From NCBI GenBank assembly GCA_963169665.1, contig CAUJET010000151.1:1-50460 (forward strand): a DNA stretch of 50,460 bases, read 5' to 3'. Position 1 is the first letter of the stretch. Each line of letters starts with the position of its first letter. Shown piece by piece: positions 10,394-17,860 of the stretch. Origin of the DNA: Actinomycetota bacterium (lineage in GTDB: Bacteria; Actinomycetota; Acidimicrobiia; Acidimicrobiales; Ilumatobacteraceae). A model generated the notes under the pieces. It was not told the origin of the DNA. It made no database searches and saw only the letters and a program-made list of their open reading frames with translations. Position numbers and translations under genes: made by a program.

Positions 10394-11904
10394 GCTCGTG
10401 CCCCCTCGGTCGTGGTACCACCCTCGTTCGTGTGCACCGTACGGCGGCGCGCCGCCATCGTGGCCGCCGCGTCGCTGTCCTTGATGAACCACGCGGCGGC
10501 CGCTGCGGCGAAGGCGAAGCCGACGGCGAACCCGAACGCGATCCGGTACCCCTTCAGCGCCTCGGACATCTCCTCGGGTGCCGGTGGTCGGCTGAGCGAC
10601 ATGTACGACGCGAGCACGCTGGCGAGCACGGCCACACCGAGCGACACCGCGACCTGGCGCTGGGTGGAGAAGATCGCCGACGCGCGGCCGTTGTCGGCCG
10701 GGGCGATCGTCGCGTAGCTCGCGGCCTGCATCGGCACGAACGCGAAGCCCATGCACAGACCGCGCAGGAACATCATCCCGCGGATCAGCCAGAGACTGGT
10801 GTCCTCGTCGAGACCGATGAACATGCTGATCACCAGGCCGGCGGAGAACAGACCGAACGTCATCAGGCGACGAGGGCCCACGCGTGCGTAGAGCCGGCCG
10901 GCGAACTGCGACGTGATGAGCACGCCGAGCGCCTGCGGAAACGTGGTGAGGCCGCTGTGCAGTGCGTCCTGACCACGGAGCAGCTGGAGGTACAGCGGCA
11001 TCACGAACAGCAGGCCGAGGAAGCTCATCGTGGAGAGCAGGCTGACGACGTTGCACTGGCGGAAGATGCGGTTGCCGAACAGGCGCAGGGCGAGCATCGG
11101 CTGGTCGACGTGGGTCTCGACCCACACCAACGCCACCCCCGCGGCGAGGCCGGTGATCAGGGTGATCAGCACGGGGGCGCTCCCCCACCCGGCACGTGGG
11201 CCTTCGCTCAGCGCGTACACGACGAGCGCGAGCGCGGCGCCGGACAGCACGAAGCCGGGCAGGTCGAAGCGACCCGACGTCGGCTCCTTCTGCTCCTTGA
11301 GGAACCGCATCCCGAACCACAGGCCGACCAGGCCGATCGGCACGTTGATGAGGAAGATCCACCGCCAGTTGGCGTGGGTGACGAGCAATCCGCCGAGGAT
11401 GGGGCCGAGCGCGGGCGCCAGCAGGGTGGGGATCATGATGTACGTGCTGGCCTTGGCCCGCTCGACCGGCGGGAACGCACGGAACAGCATGGTGACGCCG
11501 ACCGGCGTGAGCATGCCGCCGCCGATGCCCTGGATCACCCGGAACGTGATGAGCTGCGAGATCGACTGTGCGGAGGCGCACAGCAGCGAGCCGGCGACGA
11601 ACGAGGCGAACGCGAACATGAAGATGCGCTTGGTGCCGAACCGGTCGCCGAGCCATCCGGACACCGGGATCCACACCGCCAGGCTCAGCGTGTAGCCGAG
11701 CACGATCCACTCGGCGTTCTCCGTCGCGAACTCACGACCGAGTGCGGGGATCGCGACGTTGACGATCGTGACGTCGAGGATGTCGAGGAACAGCGCGGTG
11801 ACGTAGACGATCGCCACGACGTACTTGTACGGCAAGGACTTCCCGAAGACGTCGACCCGCTCGTTCCCCTGCGCGTGCAGGTCGGCGGCGGGGGCGAGGG
11901 TCAC
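10390..11904 (-). CDS. DHA2-type (EmrB/QacA) MFS transporter
   Basis: 504 residues with about fourteen membrane helices. It has the DHA2 hallmarks: an LDILDVTIVNVAIPAL first helix, motif A GDRFGTKR and the motif-C-like LLAPALGPILGG. The family mostly exports drugs or metabolites using the proton gradient; some members import. Translation probably begins at GTG 11904, which overlaps the stop of the upstream PEP-utiliser gene (GTGA); a later GTG (VDVFGKSLPYK) is an alternative. The C-terminal tail is hydrophilic (RRRTVHTNEGG) and overlaps the CoA-transferase start. Overlaps at both ends tie it firmly to the PEP-utiliser/CoA-transferase operon. Confidence 0.92.
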   Translation of the reverse strand: MTLAPAADLHAQGNERVDVFGKSLPYKYVVAIVYVTALFLDILDVTIVNVAIPALGREFATENAEWIVLGYTLSLAVWIPVSGWLGDRFGTKRIFMFAFASFVAGSLLCASAQSISQLITFRVIQGIGGGMLTPVGVTMLFRAFPPVERAKASTYIMIPTLLAPALGPILGGLLVTHANWRWIFLINVPIGLVGLWFGMRFLKEQKEPTSGRFDLPGFVLSGAALALVVYALSEGPRAGWGSAPVLITLITGLAAGVALVWVETHVDQPMLALRLFGNRIFRQCNVVSLLSTMSFLGLLFVMPLYLQLLRGQDALHSGLTTFPQALGVLITSQFAGRLYARVGPRRLMTFGLFSAGLVISMFIGLDEDTSLWLIRGMMFLRGLCMGFAFVPMQAASYATIAPADNGRASAIFSTQRQVAVSLGVAVLASVLASYMSLSRPPAPEEMSEALKGYRIAFGFAVGFAFAAAAAAWFIKDSDAAATMAARRRTVHTNEGGTTTEGARA

Positions 11905-13532
11905 AAGATGGTGACCGTACCAGCGGCCCCGTCGAGTTCTACGAGCGCACCGTTCGGGATGCGCTTCGATGCATCGACCACGCTGACCGCGCACGGGATG
12001 CCGAGCTCGCGGCTGACGATGATGGCATGGCTGTTCATCGCGCCGACGTCGACGATCACGCCACCGGCGGCAACGAACAGCGGGGTCCACGCCGGGTCGG
12101 TGTTGGGAGCGATCAGGATGTCGCCGGGCTCGAGCGCCGCCGGATCCGACGCATCGAGGATCACGCACGCGCGGCCGCGCACCACACCGGCACACCCCGG
12201 CGCCCCGGTGAGCACGTCACCCGTGACCGCCACGGCGACGTGGCCGTCGGCCTTCGGTGGCAGGTCCTCGATCTCGGGGACGCCCAGGTTCGACTGCACG
12301 AAGTACGGCGGCTCCAGGGTCCACAGGTGCTGCCACGCCGCCTTGCGTTCGGCGACGGTGCCCGCGAACGAGGCAGGATCGGCGATGAACCCGTCGAGCT
12401 CGCCGTCGAGGAGCATGAAGATGTCGCGCCGGTCGCCCAACACGTCGAGGTGACGGCCGGCGAGCTCGAGCATGGCGACGCGCTGCTCGTTGATGGCCTT
12501 GATGCAGTTCGACTTCGTCCGTTCACGCCACGAGTTGAAGCGCATCGCCGACGCCTGTGCCGCGAGCAGCATGCCGGTCGCCTCGTCGTTACCCTCGAGG
12601 ATTGCGAGGGCCTCCTTGGTGGCCGCCTCGCGATCGGCGACGACCGCGTCGTAGCGAGCGGCCGGGTCGCTCGCCTCGGGCGCTGCCCGCATCGAGTCGA
12701 TGAGCGAGAGTGCGAGCTGCGGCTTGGTCTCCCACACGTCGCTGTAGATGTCCCACTCGTTCGGGCCACGGCTGCCGTACTCGCGCAGGAAGTGCTCGAA
12801 GCCCTGCTGGAACTCGGCCGACGACGGGTCGAGCCGCGACAGCTTCCACATCTCGCCGGACGGCGCCGCCGAGTCGACGTCGCCTGCACCGGCGATCAGT
12901 CGCAACATGAGGTGCGGCACGAGACCGCCGAGGATGGTGGGACCGATCGCAGTGTTGGACGACGAGATCACGTGGTCGTCGAAGAACCTGCGGTTGAGCG
13001 CGATGAACGAGCGCGCGTAGGCGATGAGTTCGGCATCGGACATCGACGTGAGGTCGGGGCGATTCGCTCGCGCAGCGTCGGCCATCCGCTTGCTCTCGTC
13101 CATGGTGGGCCACTCGGTGGTGCTGAGCACCCACCCGACCCGCTCACCGATGCGGGCACCGGCCGCCTCGCTGTGGTCGTCGGGGTGGGCCACGTACGGC
13201 GGCGTGTCGGGGCGGTTGCCGAAGAACGCCGCGTCGATGCCGGCCGCACCGGCGCCGCTGCGCTCGCCGAACACGCGCACGACCGAGGCGTTGACGTAGA
13301 AGTAGCCGTTGAAGATGCCGCAGGTGGGGATGAAGCCCTCACCCGTGAGCTCCTCCATCAGGAAGGCGCCGTTGTTGACGTTGCCGTCTCGCCAGCCCTC
13401 CATCACGCCGGGCACCCACGACAGGGTCGCACCCAACGGGCTGATCGGCTCGGGCAGCACGTCGCTGGCGTTCGAGCGCGTGTACACGGGGAAGCGCGTG
13501 CTCGCCCGGGTGTCGGTGATCCACTTGGTCAT
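11901..13532 (-). CDS. PEP-utiliser mobile-His-domain protein lacking the ATP-binding domain (paralogue 3 of 3)
   Basis: 543 residues. The C-terminal ~80 residues are the PEP-utilising enzyme mobile (swivelling) domain with the phospho-accepting His in NSHAIIVSRELGIPC (His ~502). The central region GSRGPNEWDIYSDVWE matches the GxRGxxExD segment of rifampicin phosphotransferase and phenylphosphate synthase-type enzymes, and the N-terminus (RSNASDVLPEPISPLG) resembles their post-ATP-grasp start. There is no N-terminal PPDK/PEP-synthase ATP-binding domain. Such an arrangement is known for the phenylphosphate synthase subunit that carries the His and takes phosphate from a separate ATP-binding subunit; none is seen here. 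It lies third in the operon and overlaps the MFS gene by 4 nt. The substrate is unknown. Confidence 0.88.
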   Translation of the reverse strand: MTKWITDTRASTRFPVYTRSNASDVLPEPISPLGATLSWVPGVMEGWRDGNVNNGAFLMEELTGEGFIPTCGIFNGYFYVNASVVRVFGERSGAGAAGIDAAFFGNRPDTPPYVAHPDDHSEAAGARIGERVGWVLSTTEWPTMDESKRMADAARANRPDLTSMSDAELIAYARSFIALNRRFFDDHVISSSNTAIGPTILGGLVPHLMLRLIAGAGDVDSAAPSGEMWKLSRLDPSSAEFQQGFEHFLREYGSRGPNEWDIYSDVWETKPQLALSLIDSMRAAPEASDPAARYDAVVADREAATKEALAILEGNDEATGMLLAAQASAMRFNSWRERTKSNCIKAINEQRVAMLELAGRHLDVLGDRRDIFMLLDGELDGFIADPASFAGTVAERKAAWQHLWTLEPPYFVQSNLGVPEIEDLPPKADGHVAVAVTGDVLTGAPGCAGVVRGRACVILDASDPAALEPGDILIAPNTDPAWTPLFVAAGGVIVDVGAMNSHAIIVSRELGIPCAVSVVDASKRIPNGALVELDGAAGTVTIL

Positions 13533-13578
13533 GTCGGTTCCCCTTTGCCGGATGGGTTCGCGTCGGCCGACGCCCCCG

Positions 13579-15222
13579 TCAGCCGTCGAGGATCGTGACC
13601 GTACCAGCGCTCCCGTCGACGCTCACAAGTGCCCCGTCGGGGATCCGCTTGGTGGCATCGGTGACGCTGACCACGCACGGAATGCCGAGCTCGCGGCTGA
13701 CGATGATGGCGTGGCTCACCACGGCGCCGACGTTCACGACCACGGCTACGGCGGGCACGAACAGCGGGGTCCACGCGGGGTCGGTGATCGGCGCGATGAG
13801 CACGTCGCCGGGCTCGAGCGCCAACGGATCGCCCGGATCGAGCACCACGCGGGCACGGCCGGTGGCGACGCCAGGGGCGCCGGGCACGCCCGTCAGCACG
13901 TCGCCGGGCACAGCGATCGTGACCGAGCCCTGACCCTTGCGCTGCCAGGTCGACACCGGCGGCGCGCTGCCGTTGACGATGAACGGCGGCTCGTAGTCCC
14001 ACAGCTCGAGGTACTGCTCCTCGCGAGCGGTGAGGCGCGGCCGGAACTCGTCGGGGCCGGACACGAAGGCGTCGACCTCCTCGTCGAGCAGCATGCACAC
14101 CTCGCTCATCGTGTAGTCGTGCCGGGCGGCGAGCTCCCGGATCGCCATGCGCACCTCGTGCAGCACTCGGATCACGTTCGTCTTCGTGCGTTCGCGACCG
14201 GCCAGGTAGGCGTGGGCCGATCCGAGGCCCATCTCGAACTGGGCGAGCACCTCGGGCTGGCCGGCCAGCACCTCGCGCACCTTCGCGGTGGCCGCCTCGC
14301 GGTTCGCCGCGTTCTTGTCGTTGCGCGCCATCGGCGACTCGTCGCCGCCCGCGCCGCGCATGCGGTCGATCAACACGGTGACGAGCTCCGGCCGGGTCTC
14401 CCACACCTCGCTGCGGATGTCCCATTCGTTCGGGCCGCGGCTACCGAACTCGCGGATGAACGCGGCGAAGCCGTCGGCGTACTCCTGCGACGACGGGTCG
14501 AGCCGCGACAACTCCCACATCGCCCGGCTCGGTGCAGCGGAGTCGACGTCACCGACACTGGTGATCAGCGTGAGCGCGAGCGACGGGTCGCCGAGCGCCG
14601 CTGCGACCGCACCGAGGATGCCCGGCCCGATCGACGAGCCGGCGGTCACCGCGAGATGGCGGCGGAACAGCTGGCGCAGCAGCGGCGCGAAGCTGCGGGC
14701 GTGCGCGACGAGCTGCTCGTCGGTGAGCGCGTCGAGGTCGGGGCGCGATGCGCGCGCCTGCTTCGACACCTCGCGGTCGTCGCGTAGCTCGGGCAGGTCG
14801 GTGGCGGTCATCACACCCTGCATCCACAGCCCCATGCGCTCGGTGACCTCGGCGTTCTCGTGCCACGGCTCCGGGACGTAGGGCGGCGTGTCGGGGTGCC
14901 CGCCGAAGTACGCCGCATCGATGGCCTCCGGCGTGAGCCCCGGCCCGCGCACGCCGAACAGGCGGGTCGACGAGCCGTTGATGTAGAGGTACCCACCGAC
15001 GAGGCCGACGACCTCGGGCGTATCGACGCTGATCTCGTCCTCGAGGACGGAGCAGTAGTCGAGCACCGCCGAGTCGCGCCAGCCCGCGAGGAGCGGTGAC
15101 CACGTGAGCGACCACCCGAGCGGGCTGACGGGGTCGGGCAGCACCTCACCCGCATTGGCGCGAGTGAGCAGCGGGTAGCGGGGGCTGATGTCCCAGTCGG
15201 TGATCCAGCGGTCGGCGACCAT
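13579..15222 (-). CDS. PEP-utiliser mobile-His-domain protein lacking the ATP-binding domain (paralogue 2 of 3)
   Basis: 547 residues, same architecture as its two neighbours: RANAGEVLPDPVSPLG near the N-terminus, GSRGPNEWDIRSEVWE in the middle, and the mobile domain with VSHAIIVSRELGIPC (His ~504) at the C-terminus. The ATG at 15222 has GGAG about seven bases upstream; the longer in-frame extension is the shadow of the preceding gene's end. It stands 50 nt after paralogue 1 and 46 nt before paralogue 3, so is almost certainly cotranscribed. The three proteins keep the catalytic His and its surroundings while the rest diverges, which argues for three functional subunits or substrate variants rather than recent copies. 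Confidence 0.88.
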   Translation of the reverse strand: MVADRWITDWDISPRYPLLTRANAGEVLPDPVSPLGWSLTWSPLLAGWRDSAVLDYCSVLEDEISVDTPEVVGLVGGYLYINGSSTRLFGVRGPGLTPEAIDAAYFGGHPDTPPYVPEPWHENAEVTERMGLWMQGVMTATDLPELRDDREVSKQARASRPDLDALTDEQLVAHARSFAPLLRQLFRRHLAVTAGSSIGPGILGAVAAALGDPSLALTLITSVGDVDSAAPSRAMWELSRLDPSSQEYADGFAAFIREFGSRGPNEWDIRSEVWETRPELVTVLIDRMRGAGGDESPMARNDKNAANREAATAKVREVLAGQPEVLAQFEMGLGSAHAYLAGRERTKTNVIRVLHEVRMAIRELAARHDYTMSEVCMLLDEEVDAFVSGPDEFRPRLTAREEQYLELWDYEPPFIVNGSAPPVSTWQRKGQGSVTIAVPGDVLTGVPGAPGVATGRARVVLDPGDPLALEPGDVLIAPITDPAWTPLFVPAVAVVVNVGAVVSHAIIVSRELGIPCVVSVTDATKRIPDGALVSVDGSAGTVTILDG

Positions 15223-15272
15223 GATGTGCTCCAGGAGACGGGGAAGACCGCGGCCTTCCGGGGCGGATGGGG

Positions 15273-16940
15273 TCAGGGCAGTTCGAGGACGGTGACGGCG
15301 CCGGTGCTGCCGTCGACGCGGATGCGGGCGCCGTTCGGGATGCGACGCGTGGCGTCGGTGGCGGAGATGACGCACGGGATGCCGAGTTCGCGACTGACGA
15401 TGATCGCGTGGCTGAGCGCCGCGCCGACGTCGACGACCACGCCTGCAGCGGGCACGAACAGCGGCGTCCACGACGGATCGGTGATCGGCGCGACGAGGAT
15501 GTCGCCCGGCTCGAGCGCAGTCGGGTCGTTCGAGTCGAGGATCACGCGGGCGATGCCCTCGGCCTGGCCCGGGCAGCCCGGCATGCCGGCCATCGTGTCG
15601 CCGGCACCGAGCATGCCCTCGGCGGGCTCGTCACGACGGTGCCACGTGTCGGGGCCGTCGGTGCGACCGTTGAAGATGAACGGCGGGACGAGCTCCTGCA
15701 GCGTCCGGTACTCGGCCCGGCGCGACCGGATCGTCTCGGTGAACGCGTGCGGGTTGGCGATGCACTCGTCCACCTCGGCCGAGCGGAGGAAGCCGTAGTC
15801 CTCGATCTCGTCGAAGGCACCCTTGGCGACCATCCGGCTGCCGAACTCGCGCATCGGCATGCGCATCTCGTGGATGCAGCGGATGTTGTTGGTCTTGGTG
15901 CGCTCGCGGCCCGGCAACCACGCGGCCGAGCAGGCGATGGCAGCGGCGAGCTGGCCATGCGTGGCCGGATCGCCCTCGACCATCGCGAGCAGCTCTGCCG
16001 ACGCCTCGGCCCGTTGGCGGGCCCGCTCGGCGTTCTGCAGCGACGGGTTCGCCGCGTCGGGCGCGCCGCGCATGCGGTCGATGGCCGACAGCGCGAGGGC
16101 GGGGCGCGTCTCCCACGTCGGCGAACGCGACTCCCATTCGTTCGGGCCACGGCTGCCGAAGTCGAGCAGGAACTGTTCGAACGCGGCGGCGAACTCGGCC
16201 GAGTCGGGATCGAGGCGCGACATGTCCCACATCGCCTGGCTGGGGGCGGCGGAGTCGACCTCGCCGATGCCGGCGAGGATCGGCAGGATCAGGTCGGGGC
16301 GACCCACGGCGGCCGCCACCGCCGAGATGGCGCCGACGGGCCCGGTCGCCATGTACGAGGTGAACAGGTGGTGGCTGAAGTACTTGCGGTGCAGCGGCAC
16401 GAGGTCGAGATAGCGCTGCCAGAGGTCGTGCTCGGTCCAGGTGGAGTAGTCGGGGCGGGCCGCGCGCAGGGCGATCGTCTCCTCCCGGTCCTCGGTGAGC
16501 TCGGTGAGGTCGCTCAGCGAGGACTGGGCGAACACCCACCCGAACGTGGCGCCGATCTTCTCGCTCAGATCGGGGCGGACGTCGCCGTCCATCTCCTGAT
16601 ACGGCGGGATGCCGGGCATCGCACCGAAGAAGGTCTCGTCCATCAGTTGCCACGACAGGCCGGGGGCCCGCTCGCCGAAGATCCGGATCAGCGAGGCGTT
16701 CAGGTAGCAGTACCCGCCCTGCACACCCAGCTGGCAGAACTGGTCGTCGGGGAACTCGTCGGCCTCGAAGGCGCCCATGCGCACCCATGCGTCGCGCCAG
16801 CCGAGCTCGGCGAACCACAGCGCGGTGTCGCTCGTGAGCGGCGTGACGGGGTCGGGGAACACCTCCCCGACGTTCGCCCGCGTGTAGAGCGGGAAGCGCT
16901 CCGACAGATCGGAGTCGGTCACGTAGTAGCGGTCACCCAT
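15273..16940 (-). CDS. PEP-utiliser mobile-His-domain protein lacking the ATP-binding domain (paralogue 1 of 3)
   Basis: 555 residues and first gene of the operon. It has RANVGEVFPDPVTPL at the N-terminus, GSRGPNEWESRSPTWE centrally and LSHAIIVSRELGIPC with His ~511 in the C-terminal mobile domain, ending in the usual VDGSTGAVTVL strand. As in the two downstream paralogues the ATP-grasp domain is missing. A GGGGGA ribosome-binding site stands four bases before the ATG. Upstream lie a 7-bp leader hairpin (16961-16978), a TAAGAT box and a palindromic operator candidate, so expression is probably controlled by a dedicated DNA-binding regulator that is not encoded next to it. Confidence 0.88.
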   Translation of the reverse strand: MGDRYYVTDSDLSERFPLYTRANVGEVFPDPVTPLTSDTALWFAELGWRDAWVRMGAFEADEFPDDQFCQLGVQGGYCYLNASLIRIFGERAPGLSWQLMDETFFGAMPGIPPYQEMDGDVRPDLSEKIGATFGWVFAQSSLSDLTELTEDREETIALRAARPDYSTWTEHDLWQRYLDLVPLHRKYFSHHLFTSYMATGPVGAISAVAAAVGRPDLILPILAGIGEVDSAAPSQAMWDMSRLDPDSAEFAAAFEQFLLDFGSRGPNEWESRSPTWETRPALALSAIDRMRGAPDAANPSLQNAERARQRAEASAELLAMVEGDPATHGQLAAAIACSAAWLPGRERTKTNNIRCIHEMRMPMREFGSRMVAKGAFDEIEDYGFLRSAEVDECIANPHAFTETIRSRRAEYRTLQELVPPFIFNGRTDGPDTWHRRDEPAEGMLGAGDTMAGMPGCPGQAEGIARVILDSNDPTALEPGDILVAPITDPSWTPLFVPAAGVVVDVGAALSHAIIVSRELGIPCVISATDATRRIPNGARIRVDGSTGAVTVLELP

Positions 16941-16960
16941 GTCGTCCCCCAGACGTCAGG

Positions 16961-17015
16961 CCGCTGTCCCCACAGCGGGCGGGCCGCATCTTAGGCACGT
17001 GACTGAGGTCACGTG
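16961..17015 (-). promoter_or_regulatory. Promoter, operator palindrome and leader hairpin of the PEP-utiliser operon
   Basis: Reading the minus strand towards the gene at 16940: a perfect palindrome CACGTGAC-TGAG-GTCACGTG in plus-strand orientation (16996-17015), then a -10-like TAAGAT (16988-16993), then a hairpin CCGCTGT-CCCC-ACAGCGG (16961-16978) in the presumed leader. The operator covers the place where the -35 element should be, as expected for repression by a dimeric regulator such as a TetR- or MarR-type protein. Which regulator binds is not shown. Confidence 0.55.
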
Positions 17016-17077
17016 AATCGCTGTTCTGTTGTCGAGGTCGGCCCAGGCGGGCGGCCACCGTCGGCAGGAGTGTCGGC

Positions 17078-17557
17078 TCAGGCGCCGTGTACCACGACGG
17101 GCGGGTCGGAGATGCCGTGCTGCTCGGCGCAGAGGTACCGGTAGCTGCGCAGCACCGAGTGGGCGTCGGTGACGCTGACGACCGCGCCGGTGTCGTCGAG
17201 GTTGAGGTTCGCCCCGTGGATGATGAAGAACACGTCGGTCGGACCGTCGTTGTCGGCCGGGACGTGGAGCGTGTGCACCGACCCGGCCGGCTCGAACAGA
17301 TACGAGCCGGCCTCGTTCACGTCGTTCGGGTATTCCACGTAGTGCCACCGCCCGCTGATCGTGAAGGCGTGCACCACGCCGGTGTGGCGATGGGTGCGGA
17401 TCGTCGTGCCGGGATCGAACAGGGTGCGCAGCGTCCACACGCCGGCTGCGAGGTCGACCTGCATCAGCTGCAGGTGGGTGCCGTCACCGGCATCGACGAA
17501 CGGGAGATCCTCCGTGTGCCGCAGGATCGCCGTCGGGTGCACGCTCAGCTCGGTCAT
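17078..17557 (-). CDS. Cupin dioxygenase-like protein (2,4'-dihydroxyacetophenone dioxygenase / acetylacetone-cleaving type)
   Basis: 159 residues forming a single small cupin. Key segments are LPFVDAGDGTHLQLMQVDL, the metal-ligand motif TIRTHRHTGVVHAF, SGRWHYVEYP and EAGSYLFEPAGSVHTLHVP. This combination is typical of proteins annotated as the 2,4'-dihydroxyacetophenone dioxygenase family, related to acetylacetone dioxygenase, in which a His-bound Fe(II) cleaves C-C bonds of beta-diketone-like compounds. It starts at ATG 17557 and ends 62 nt before the operator of the PEP-utiliser operon, on the same strand, so it may belong to the same catabolic unit. Activity is inferred from family only. 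Confidence 0.82.
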   Translation of the reverse strand: MTELSVHPTAILRHTEDLPFVDAGDGTHLQLMQVDLAAGVWTLRTLFDPGTTIRTHRHTGVVHAFTISGRWHYVEYPNDVNEAGSYLFEPAGSVHTLHVPADNDGPTDVFFIIHGANLNLDDTGAVVSVTDAHSVLRSYRYLCAEQHGISDPPVVVHGA

Positions 17558-17622
17558 GGCCGAACGGTACTCCCGCAGCGAGCGGCGTTCGGAGCCGTGA
17601 CCTCTCGCCCGACCTCCGTCCC

Positions 17623-17710
17623 GGTGTTGCCGGGACGCTGCCCCGGTGCTGCCCCGGTGCTGCCCCGGTACTGCCTCGGTACTGCCCCGGTGTTGCCTCG
17701 GTACTGCCTC
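17623..17710. repeat. Tandem repeat, eight units of 11 bp
   Basis: Units follow GGTrsTGCCyC with small changes (for example GGTGCTGCCCC, GGTACTGCCTC, GGTGTTGCCTC). The array lies between the divergent cupin and AarF-kinase genes. Eleven is not a multiple of three and no gene covers it, so it is non-coding; it could affect DNA bending or vary in copy number. Confidence 0.8.
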
Positions 17711-17718
17711 GATGTGTC

Positions 17719-17816
17719 GTGAATCGCAGGCGACAATCGTGTGGACGCACGACCGGGTTTCGTCACCTGCGACCGCGGACCACGAGGTGTGCCGTGAATC
17801 GCAGGTGACAAACCCG
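17719..17816. repeat. Direct and inverted repeats upstream of the AarF-kinase gene
   Basis: GTGAATCGCAGG occurs at 17719-17730 and again at 17794-17805. The second copy extends to TCGCAGGTGACAAACCCG (17799-17816), which is the reverse complement, apart from one extra base, of CGGGTTTCGTCACCTGCGA (17754-17772). The structure stands 45 nt before the kinase start and could be a regulatory site or an RNA hairpin. Confidence 0.6.
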
Positions 17817-17860
17817 TGGCTGCGTGGCCGGAACGGCGCCACGGCTGCGATCCTTGACCC

